This document shows, piece after piece, positions 1 to 9,134 of a stretch of DNA of 64,000 bases; position 1 is the first letter of the stretch, and the number at the start of each line of letters is the position of its first letter. Source of the stretch: Plantago major (lineage: Eukaryota; Streptophyta; Magnoliopsida; Lamiales; Plantaginaceae); assembly GCA_026545765.1 (NCBI GenBank), contig CM048844.1, positions 65,905,035 to 65,969,034 of the forward strand. Direction: 5' to 3'. The translations under genes and the position numbers were made by a program. The notes beneath the pieces were generated by a model, which saw nothing but the letters and a program-made list of their open reading frames with translations, did not search any database and was not told where the DNA came from.

Positions 1-353
1 GTACATGACTTTAAAGGTACACCTACAGGCAAGTCACTGTTGACCCCATTCTTTTTTCTTCTCTACTCTACGCTTGAGGACATGCTTGAGTTTAGGTTTG
101 GGGAGGGGGAATGTGCTCTCTAGTGTCTTGTCTGCATTTTCTCTATTTTCTGAGTCTCTAGAGTCTTTCGTCCTTTACTTTCTATTTGTTTTAGTCATTT
201 TTCTTTTCTTCTCTAGAGTCTTTCGTGAGTCATTCTTCCAAGTTACGAAAACTTCTATTGTGATTGTTAAATCTGCTTGCTGCTTACGTTTTGCACAATT
301 CTCAACTTAGATAGTGTAGTGGATTTAAGATCTCGTAAGTTTGTTTTTCCTGT

Positions 354-1338
354 AAATAGCAAGTTTGTTTAACTCTTTAGTCCAAAAAGCCGGTGAGAAA
401 CTTTAAGCCGATGAAAAAATATTATACCGGCGCTTGTGTGATCCTTTCGGGAAGTGCAAACCCTCTTGTTTGCGCCTTTTTATTCTCATGTGTACTTAGT
501 TAAGTTAAGTATGACGAACGACATGCTCTTCATGTTTCATTTTGTCGAAAGCCAGTGAATTGTGAAGAACCAGTTTGGGGAGAAGAAATCTGTTGCGTTA
601 TGATGTTATTGTTCAAAGCTTGTAATATGTATTCCCCCTGATTAGTTGAATCGTCTCGGAGTGTATCGATGGTGCTTGTCACCACCGTAGTAGTGTTAGG
701 CATGTTTCAAATACTACCTATATACCGGTGTGGTCTTAAAAAGCCATATGTCCGTGAGGGTTGATGGCACGTACACCAAACTGACACGCACAAAAGTGCA
801 GACTTCGGTAAAACAGACACTACCAAAAAAGTGAGAGTAAAAGAGTCCATAGTGGCCAAATTGATTAGAATTTAATTCATTTGATGCAAATATGTGGTTT
901 ATGGAAATTGGTTGTATGTCTTGGCAAGCTGTTATACGTAAGGAAATGGTCCCTTCTGACTTTACTGATTGAGTACATTGCATGAGGTATTTGAGGCACC
1001 TTTGTGACGAAAGTCACCTTCATTTTCTCTTATTATTCTTGAGTGTTTAACCAACTGGACACTAACAGATTGTGAGAGAGAATAGTGTAGGATTTCCTTG
1101 CGAGGGATTGGAGAGTTAGGCTTAAGTGCTATTTATTTGAGAAACTCTCTTGCAGGATTTTTTGTGCACTATTTCTGTCAAGGTCAGTTGAGTGCAAACC
1201 ATTTGCATCTTGTGAATTTAACGCTTACAATGGTAGAGTTCGGTCACTTGGAAGATTGACTCGTTTGTGTGTTATTATGTGTCGTAGTCTAGAGTCTAGT
1301 TTGTTTTTAATTTGTTTGTTTGCTCGGGGACGAGCAAA
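354..1338 (+). other. Candidate structured 3' RNA domain, element A
   Basis: Non-coding stretch with six hairpins at 456-473 (GCAAAC/GTTTGC), 670-684 (TGGTG/CACCA), 729-748 (TGTGG/CCATA), 788-799 (GCAC-AAAA-GTGC), 1004-1017 (GTGAC-GAAA-GTCAC) and 1319-1338 (TTTGCTCG-GGGA-CGAGCAAA). The same series recurs in order in element I, and in part in B and H, with compensating changes in several stems. No reading frame is shared between copies. A role in RNA packaging, stability or plus-strand priming is inference. Confidence 0.6.
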
Positions 1339-1356
1339 GGTTCGGTTTGGGGAGTT
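1339..1356 (+). other. 3' polypurine tract, element A
   Basis: Purine-rich tract (GGTTCGGTTTGGGGAGTT) directly before the LTR start TGATAAG at 1357. It is the expected primer for plus-strand DNA synthesis. It follows a perfect 8-bp hairpin at 1319-1338. Confidence 0.8.
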
Positions 1357-1523
1357 TGATAAGACTATAATTTAGAGTCTCATTTGGTTCTTTTTAGCGG
1401 TCTTCGTTAGTCTTCGGTTATTATTTTCTAGTGTTTCTTTTACATTTTTATGCTTTGGTATTTTGATGTTGTTTTGCAAGAATCGATGATTTTGTGCAAA
1501 ATTAAGGGCAAGCTGATTAACAT

Positions 1524-1731
1524 GGCTCGCCGCGGCGAGAATTGCTGAGAGCTAATTAATTCTGCGGAGAAGAGCTCGCAACGGCGAGATTTTGCGAATG
1601 CCTCCCCTGTTTTAGAGATCGGAGCCCGCCGCGGCGAAGTTTTTGGTCTGCCGTGGCATGGCTATTTATGGGATATATAAATCGATGAAAGAAGACTCGC
1701 CGCGGCGAGGTATTTGGCCGCCGCGGCGAGA
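1524..1731 (+). promoter_or_regulatory. LTR A promoter region: CCGCGG palindrome cassette with TATA box
   Basis: Repeated CTCGCCGCGGCGAG-type palindromes (about 1524, 1571, 1624, 1697 and 1716) surround a TATA-like TATATAAAT at 1674-1682. The surrounding LTR is AT-rich, so the GC cassette stands out. Other LTRs have different palindromes in the same place. Confidence 0.55.
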
Positions 1732-2047
1732 AGCGCAGGATCAGAGTTTTGCTTTCCTTATTAGATTAGATTTTGGATTCTTTCTTGCAGACTTTTCTTT
1801 TAACCAAGTTCTTACAAAAAAGCTCCTAGACATTATTCTTGAGATTGAACTACATTGGAGTTTGGTTTTATCTTTGATTGAAGGATTGATATCGAATTCC
1901 TGATTATTGTGGTAATTCTCTATTGTTTATCTCTTCACAATTCGTTCTTATTCTTGTTTGTCGAATTGTATGAGCTTGCATGCGATTATCATTCTATTTA
2001 TGTTTAGCATGAGCAATATCTTGAATTCTTTGATCCTTGCTTCTATC

Positions 2048-2059
2048 ATGAGTAGCTAA
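2048..2059 (+). promoter_or_regulatory. Three-codon uORF (Met-Ser-Ser-stop), LTR A
   Basis: ATGAGTAGCTAA lies about 370 nt after the TATA box and 530 nt before the LTR end. A second short frame, ATGGTAGTTATGTGA, follows. The motif recurs at the equivalent place in the other Athila-type LTR families here. Confidence 0.5.
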
Positions 2060-3276
2060 ACCACTTCGAACATGGTAGTTATGTGACGGTTATGCATATT
2101 CGCTTCTACGGTTTAGATTCGTTCATATAGGTTCGTCTATCTTTAAATCTTCGTAAAACCTTCAATCTAATAAGCTAGATTAAGACTTTCAAAATCGTTT
2201 CCGGTTAAGGATCGTGGATTGACGTCCCATGATTTCTCTATTTCAAAACATTCAAATCACGATTGGTTGAATTGGATTGACCAATTTATGTACACCGACA
2301 GTGTGACAAGTATGAACGATTTTCCTAGAGCGAATTAGCATTACTCGATCATAACTACTCTGTTCTCTCTATCTCTTTGATTTAAACCATTTACTTGCTT
2401 TATTCTGATTTCTAGTTTAGAAAGTATTCAAAACCTAAATCATTCAATCTGTTTTCACAAATAACTGTTTGCTCTCAATTCGTTGTGGTAGCTTAATTGG
2501 TTCCTTAGCGAACGATCTTGTGGTTAGCATTGTCTGTCTACAACAACTGCTTACTACTTGTTTACTAAGTATTAATTTGAGTACATCAGTGGCATATTTA
2601 GTTACTTTTTGGAGTTTTTGGCTTGAATTTGGAATTTTTGGTGAAAAGAAGCCGAGACGCTTCCCAATACTCATCAAGACGCGTCCCTGACAAGGTTCTC
2701 GCAAGACGCGTGCTAGGACGCGTCTCCAGTTGCAGCAAGATGCGTCCCACTTTTATCGGGATGCGTCTCACCACTTTCCCCAGAACGTGCTTGCCGCAAG
2801 ACGTGTCCCTGGACGCGTCTCCAGAGAGCACGAGACGCGTCTTAGTTTTTCAGGATGCATCTCACAACATCCACCAGAAAACTGAAGATTGCAAGACGAG
2901 TCCTAGGACGCGTCTCAAGAAGGCACAAGACGCGTCTCACTTTTGCCAGGACGCGTCTCACACGGATTTTGCAGAAGTCTTTGTTCTTTTAGTCATCGAT
3001 TGGGACATTTTACAAACACTTCTTTCTTGCGTCTTTTTTCACTCTCAAGCAAGGAAAACCTTAGTTTGGTTCTCTTGCCTTGGTTTACATTCGATTTTCA
3101 CTTGTAATCATTCCTTTAGCATTGGATTATGATCTTGAGGTTAGACTATCAATTGAATCTTTCTTTCTTTCGCAATATCTTCTTCTTTGTGCTTGATTGA
3201 TCGATATATGCTTATAATCTCCCTTATCTTGCTTGATTCAATTATGATTGTCATTGTGTATGTTATTGTTCGTGTT

Positions 3277-3288
3277 ATGAGTAGCTAA
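3277..3288 (+). promoter_or_regulatory. Three-codon uORF, 5' LTR of B
   Basis: ATGAGTAGCTAA. After removing the CACTA insert it lies about 550 nt before the LTR end, the same spacing as in A, F and H. Confidence 0.5.
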
Positions 3289-3313
3289 ACCCTTCGATAG
3301 ATACGGTAGCAAT

Positions 3314-3400
3314 CTCTACAAAAATCTACTATTTTAGCGATGGATCTATCGGTCGCTAAAACAGTAGCGATCCGTCGCTAAGTCCTTAGCGACGTATAAA
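3314..3400 (+). repeat. CACTA left terminal and subterminal repeats
   Basis: Terminal inverted repeat followed by repeated GCGATGGATC / GATCCGTCGCTAAG motifs in both orientations, typical transposase-binding repeats. Confidence 0.75.
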
Positions 3401-5210
3401 AATGCCATCGTCCCACGGGAAACCTGCATCTGTTCCCGAAGATGCTCGTTTTCCTCCCGTAGTGTTGTATCTCGCCGCTCCATATTTTCTGAAACCTGTG
3501 ACTGTACCAACTCTGAGACCTGCTCCTGTGTGAAAACCTGATGTCTAGATTGTTGGGATGCTGAGTAAGTAGGAGTAGTCACCACAGGGCCGAAACTCCC
3601 CAATCCATATACTCAACCTTTGTTGTCCATTGGGTTGACGGCTAAGAAGATGCTGTTTTGTTGTTCAATTGTCAGCTCCTCACCCGCTTCGGCCTGCTGC
3701 CTCTCGATCTGAGCCTCCACCTCAGCCTGAAACCGTAAAATGCAGATATCATGAGTTATAGTTTTTTCAAAATAACTTGTACTACACAAATATGAACTTT
3801 ATCCAAAATTAACATAGAGCAATAGCCTCGGACTTGCTGTCAACCGATCTGCCGTTCTTTAGCTTGGCTCTTTTAAAATACTCGAAGGCGGTATTCTTCT
3901 CCCCTGAAGACACCTGAAGAACATATAAATGCAAACATTTAGCTAGGAACTCATTAAAGGTGTAGAAATGAAACACAAAACACATGTACGAATAAACTGA
4001 CAAATTAGATGTACACTTACCGATTTCATGTGATGCCTAAGAACAGGTTGCGACCCATAGTGGTGAATGGCCACCCCTTTACCCTCACACGGCTCAGTCA
4101 GCCGGTTCTCTCTGTCTGGTCCGCAATCTGCTGGACATTAGGACAAGTTCAGTAGGCCTCCCAAAGCGCCCACTCCTCCTCATCACACCATGCAGGCCTT
4201 TTGTTTTGACGCCACATCCTTTTCATAGTGCAAACCATATCCTTGTATCGGGCTGACCCCAGTGACTCGAAACAAGGCCATATCAGGTGGAGCAACTTGT
4301 TGGGAATGAAGTACTTTTTCTACATTCCTAATTCCAGACATCCAAATTACATAATGTAAACCGAGACATCAATTTAATAAGATAACACAACATAACATAT
4401 TCAATGGTGACTAACATATCACCCAAGTTTAGCGGCTAACATACCACTCACATATAGTGGCTAACATACCACTCACATTGTCCTAAAATTTACTAACACA
4501 GTGGTGACTAACATATCACCCAAGTTCGGCGGTTAACATACCACTCACATACAGTGTCTAATATACCACTCACATTAAAACAACGATTATAACAACAAAT
4601 AAAGGAATGTCAGATTTAAACTTACTTGCAACTCATCAAAGTACTCGCCTCTCATCCGGTCGGAGATGCACGACCACTTCTCGCCCCCTTCCCCGGGGAC
4701 TCCCTCTTGCTCCGAAAGATGTCACCGAGTTTAGCGGCTGCATCTGAAGGCCATAACCTGTGATGAATGTATAAGATACAGAAACAAATATTAATTAGTA
4801 TAGTACAACAATGATGTGACATAAATTATCTTAAGTTATGTTCTATATATATAAAGGAATGCATAAAACTTACTTGTCTCTACACATTGGGAACAACATA
4901 GGCTTCCCTTTCCAATGAGCCCCGACCTCAAGCTCGGTGTAGGGATAACCGTCATCCTATAAGTTCCCGAAGATCGGATTCGAGCCCTTACTCGAACCAG
5001 GTTGGGTCTCATGAACCATAGACCAGCTGCTCTGACTACCCTACTCCTCTGAGTCTGACCCCCCTCCTCGACTACCCCCTGACTGGCTGCATGGGGGAGG
5101 ACGGTATGTGGGTCGCCTATGTCTTGGCATCTGCAACAACATGCAAGTCCTCGACCGCTGTAGGAGTCAAATATTGCTTGTTTCTGCATTTTTTCAATTT
5201 GCAAGGGCAC
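3346..5210 (-). pseudogene. En/Spm-associated transposase gene remnant (Transposase_24-like)
   Basis: Read right to left, exon-like pieces give a segment with KYFIPNKLLHLIW and SARYKDMVCTMKRMWR (about 4320-4150), then a piece with EKNTAFEYFKRAK (about 3900-3810), then AEVEAQIERQQAEAGEELT leading to VYGLGSFGPV and a coiled-coil-like tail rich in E, Q and R (3730-3346). This order matches plant Ptta/En/Spm (Transposase_24) proteins. Stops interrupt it, including TGA where the family has RVYGLG. The N-terminal part (4620-5210) is only tentatively assigned. Confidence 0.65.
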
Positions 5211-6339
5211 TTTATCAAACCCCCCCCCCCCCTTACATAAGCCGGATGTGTCATCGCAAATGCGATGAAGGCTTCAAACCCTTCCACAAAACTAGATTGA
5301 ACTCTGCCATTAACAGTACGACAGTACATCCATGAACGATCGGGATTCATTGGATGATTATATAACCTGACACGTCTGAATTTATTAGATCGTATTGAAT
5401 TTCAACTCAATTCCAATTCGTGGCTATAATTGCATTGTTAATTATAATACGTTCCAAATTGCATGAATTATATGCATTTTACATTTAAAGTTTTTTTCAT
5501 GCAATTTTTTTATATTCCCATTAGAATTACCAAATTACAAATTAAAAGCATTTCAATTATACGAATTATAAATTATAAATTACGAATTACCAATTTTTTT
5601 ATACGAATTACCAATTTATATTCCCATCGAATTATACGAATTACCCATTTTTTATACGAATTACCAATTTATGTATTATATTCCATTTACAATGACCAAT
5701 TTTTTATACGAATTATAAATTATAAATTACATGCATTTTACGAATTATACGAGCCAATTATACTACAACCACCAAAATCACTAAATCTAAATGGTCTCCA
5801 AATACTCAACCAAATCCTACAAACATCAATATACTACAACCACTAATCCTAATACATATACGAAAATATCAAACTAAATACCATACATACTTACAAACAT
5901 CATACTAACAAATCAATTTCACAATAAGTCAATCAATTGCACAACCTCAAGCTTAACCCACTACTTGATATAAGCTATATTAGCTAGTAGATGAGTTTAA
6001 AAACATACAATTGATCGAATTTAGCGAAAATCCCAAATTTAGAAAAGTAAGGGGTTTAGACTAATACCTTTAATTACGGGAAAAATAGCCGAAGAAGGAT
6101 GAAATTGAAGGGCCACCCGAGTTCCTTGTTGATCGAGCTTCGAAAAGACTCCAAGATTGGTCGGAATGGTGGAGTTTTGGTCGGACTTCACAAATGGCGA
6201 AAATGGAGAAGGGAGAAGAAGAAAAGAGAAACATAGAAGAAATGGGGAAGAGAAGGGCTTTGCCCATTTTTTAGTCTGTTTTAGCAACGGATAAGCTATC
6301 TATCACTGGTTTTAATTTTTTTTAATTTATTTATGACTT
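5211..6339. other. AT-rich interior of the CACTA element
   Basis: Holds a poly-C run (about 5220-5231) and an AT-rich, ATTACGAATT-like repetitive stretch (5460-5770). I see no coding region. Long frames here come from low complexity. Confidence 0.6.
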
Positions 6340-6517
6340 TTAACGACGGATAATCTATCCGTCGTTAAATTTCTATTTTTCTTTTTTATTTTTTTAAAAG
6401 TCAACAAAGCCTTAACGACGGATAGTCTATCCGTCGCTAAATAGCGACGGATATAGCGACAGATTTCGCCCTATTCGTCGCCCATTTCCGTTGCTAATTT
6501 AAAGAATTCTTGTAGTG
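6340..6517 (-). repeat. CACTA right terminal and subterminal repeats
   Basis: Several ACGACGGATA / TCCGTCGTTAA motifs lead to the right terminal repeat, which ends TTCTTGTAGTG. It pairs with the left end in inverted orientation. Confidence 0.75.
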
Positions 6518-7037
6518 AATGTAGGATTAATCTAATTAGGATTTTGACCTTGGGTTTGTTCATATGTGTTAAGCATTTTCTCAAACATCGTAAAAACTCC
6601 AATTTCAGTATTCTTTGATCAAATCTGCAAAACCATTCAGGTTAAGAATCTATCGTCTGACAATCGATTGATTTCCTACTCCACATCTTCAAAGAATGTC
6701 TTGGTTAAAACTAAAATTGGTCATTTATTTGGACAAGTAACTGTGATAGCATATGAACACTTGCTCTGATTCGTATTTGATTTCTGTGAATTGCTACCGT
6801 GTCTATTTTCCTTCTATTGATTCAAAACTCGTTTTAGTTTACTTGTTTACTAAGTTAGGTTTTCAAAACAAAATAAATCTTACAAAATGTTACTTGCAAA
6901 CTCTTACTTTTAACACTAGAAAATGTCATAGTTGCCTAGTTAGCTCATTGAGAATAATCTCGTAGTTAAAGTCTGTTTACAACAACAGATTTAGTTACAT
7001 TGAATTTTATCAAGTACTAATTTGAGCACATCAAATT

Positions 7038-7044
7038 TGGCGCC
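7038..7044 (+). other. PBS stub of element B (tRNA-Asp type)
   Basis: TGGCGCC follows the 5' LTR end. In element F the same site continues with homology to the tRNA-Asp 3' end. Here it is cut after 7 bases by the deletion that joins it to RT. Confidence 0.7.
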
Positions 7045-7050
7045 TGGATG

Positions 7051-9134
7051 GGCGAGATTTCTATTGTTTCCTTGATGGTCTTTCAGGTTTTTAGCAGATT
7101 CTGATAGCTCAAGAGGACCAGGAGAAGACCACTTTCACTTGCCCGTATGGCACCTTTGCATACTGCCGGAAGCCTTTCGAGTTATGCAATGCTCCAGCCA
7201 CTTTCCAGCGGTGCATGCTTTCAGTCTTCTCAGACATGGTACAGGACTTTATAGAGGTATTCATGGATGACTTTTCTATTTTTGGGAACTCTTTTTCTGA
7301 TTGCCTTTCTAAACATGAACTTGTGCTTAAACGCTGCATAGAATGTAATCTTATCCTTAGTTGGGAAAATAGTAATTTTTTGGTCAGGGAGGGGATAGTT
7401 CTGGGGAATGTTGTTTCGAAACGTGGCATAGAGGTGGATAAGGCAAAGCTTGATGTGATTATGAAACTTTCACCCCCTACTTCTGTTAAAGAACTTCAAT
7501 CTTTTTTGTGGCATGTGGGGTTTCATAGGAGATTTATCCAGGATTTTTCAAAAAATGCTAAGTGTCTTAGCAACCTTCTGAGCAAAGAAGTGCCTTTTGT
7601 TTTTGACGAAAAATGTTTAGAAGCCTTCAATTTGCTCAAACAAAAGCATGTCTCCACCCTTATTGTCATGGTCCCTGACTGGTCGATTCCTTTTGAGATC
7701 ATGTGCAATGCCTCCGATTTTGCTATAGGAGTTGTTCTAGGTCAGAGAGTTGACAATCATTTTCATGTCATTTACTATGCTAGCAAAACCTTGAATGAGG
7801 CCCAAGTGAACTACACTACCATTGAAAAAGAGTTCCTAGCAGTCATTTTTGCCCTGGATAAATTTAGGACTTATTTGAAAGGATTTAAGGTTGTAGTGCA
7901 CACTGATCATGCTGCTATTTGCCACTTAATGGCCAAGAGTGATTCAATGTCTAGGTTGATTAGATGGGTTTTGATGTTACAGGAGTTCGATGTTGAGATA
8001 GTTGACAAGTGTGGTAAGGATAATTTGGTAGCTGACCATTTATCCAGACTTGACCCTTCTATGATTAGTCCTTCTGCACCCATCCCTGATGTCCTCCCTG
8101 ATGAGCATCTCTTTGCAATTGGGGAGGAACCTTGGTTTATAGATATTTTCAATTTCCTTGCAACAGTTACCGTTGCTTCTAACATGTCTTCGCAGGACAA
8201 GAGGAATTTTACAATTCGCTGCAGGTCCTACTTCTGGGATGACCCCTACATTTTAAAGGCAGGAAAAGACGGCATAATGAGAATGCAATGTGGGGGGACA
8301 CTACAGTGGGCAGAAAATAGCTTTGAAGGTTCTCGAATCAGGTTTTTTCTGGCCCTCTATCTTTAAGGATGCCCACAAATTTTGCATTAGTTGTGACCCT
8401 TGTCAGTGTAGTGGGAATATTAGCAAGTGAAATGAGATAACCCTTACCAGTAATTTGGTAGTTGAACCCTTTGATGTTTGGGGTATCGACTTTATGGGAC
8501 CTTTTCCCAAAAGTGAGAACTATGAGTATATTATGGTAGCTATTAATTATATTACGAAATGGGTGGAAGCAATTTCTACCCGGACTAACGACTCAAAAGC
8601 TGTCGTCTCTTTCCTTGCCAAGAACATTCTTTGTAGGTGTGGCACCCCCAGAGTAGTTATCAGCGACGGAGGATCACACTTCATCAACAAGTCATTTGCG
8701 AACTTTCTCAAGAAATATAGAGTGTACCACCGCGTTGCCACTGCCTACCACCCGAAACATCTGGGCAAGTTGAAGTGAGCAATCGGCAGATCAAAAGCAT
8801 CCTGGAGAGAGTGGTGAAACCGAACAAGAAGGATTGGGCGGATAAACTGACTGATGCTTTATGGGCATACCACACTAGTTTCAAAACTGTGATTGGCACC
8901 ACCCCCTTCAAGTTGGTGTATGGTAAAGCTTGTCATTTACCTGTAGAGCTGGAACACAAAGCTGACTGGGCAATCCGTACTCTCAATTTTGATATGGAGA
9001 AAGCTAGCAAGGAGCGACTGCTCCAAATTTCAGAACTTAAAGAACTCCGGAACGATTCTTTTGAGAATGCACGGATCTACAAAGCCAAGACCAAGGACTA
9101 CCAGGACAAAGGTATAAGTTTGTTTCCCCTGTAA
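7051..9134 (+). pseudogene. Element B pol remnant: RT, RNase H, integrase
   Basis: Begins inside RT at GRDFYCFLDGLSG (7051). A stop follows in that segment, then an open frame at 7215-8366 with the catalytic VFMDDF and the RNase H domain. RNase H has CNASDFAIG where the family has CDASD, so a catalytic Asp is lost. The integrase zinc-finger region (about 8275-8440) is frameshifted and degraded. The core continues with WGIDFMGPF and ISDGGSHF (8455-8778), then a one-base shift into GQVEVSNR (8775-9134), which carries the catalytic Glu and C-terminal part. Sequence style matches Athila polymerases. Gag, protease and early RT are missing. Confidence 0.9.

Larger units (their letters stand above)
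1..2588 (+). mobile_element. Athila-type Ty3/gypsy element A, 3' end only
   Basis: Right-hand end of an LTR retrotransposon whose coding part lies left of the window. Bases 1-475 match 48015-48486 of element F, where this sequence directly follows a gag-protease frame, so A is probably another copy of that gag-protease family. Then come a non-coding domain with hairpins, a polypurine tract and one LTR. The right edge abuts a 5'-truncated LTR of element B at 2588/2589, and no target-site duplication is visible. Clade is inferred from the tRNA-Asp primer site and Athila-like polymerases in the related elements B and I. Confidence 0.85.
1357..2588 (+). repeat. LTR A (Athila type)
   Basis: Starts TGATAAGAC after the polypurine tract and ends GAGTACATCA, matching the ends of LTRs B, F and H. 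About 1.23 kb. It aligns with LTR F (44701-46081) over most of its length. It holds CpG-rich palindromes at 1524-1731, a TATA box near 1674, the three-codon uORF at 2048-2059, and the conserved late-U5 segment CCTTAGCGAACGATCTTGTG. No PBS follows, as expected for a 3' LTR joined to foreign sequence. Confidence 0.85.
3314..6517 (-). mobile_element. CACTA (En/Spm-like) DNA transposon
   Basis: Ends are CTCTACAAAAATC (left, first motif base pair mutated from CACTA) and, read inward from the right, CACTACAAGAATTC. It is flanked by a 3-bp AAT duplication (3311-3313 and 6518-6520); the empty site is visible in the other LTR of B (GGTAGCAATGTAGG). Subterminal regions hold repeated, inverted AGCGACGGAT / TCCGTCGCTA motifs, as CACTA elements do. 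The interior holds fragments of a plant En/Spm-associated gene on the minus strand but no recognisable TNP2-type transposase, so it is probably non-autonomous. Confidence 0.9.
2589..7033 (+). repeat. 5' LTR of element B, truncated and split by CACTA
   Basis: 2589-3313 plus 6518-7033 equal the 3' LTR at 10104-11470 from about its position 130 onward. The segment at 2650-2960 is dense in GACGCGTC-type palindromes. It ends GAGCACATCA before TTTGGCGCC. The missing start suggests illegitimate recombination with LTR A. Confidence 0.85.

Noticed and set aside
714..983. Antisense ORF over the conserved 3' domain of A, with one at 60044-60226 in I
   Set aside because: The antisense frames differ between elements and give unrelated peptides, so conservation is at the RNA or DNA level, not protein.
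5463..5846. 127-codon ORF in the CACTA interior
   Set aside because: AT-rich repetitive ATTACGAATT-like sequence; open by low complexity.
6039..6287. Minus-strand ORF with hydrophobic start near the CACTA right end
   Set aside because: Short, no homologue recognised, and it lies in low-complexity sequence; possibly a first exon but not supportable.
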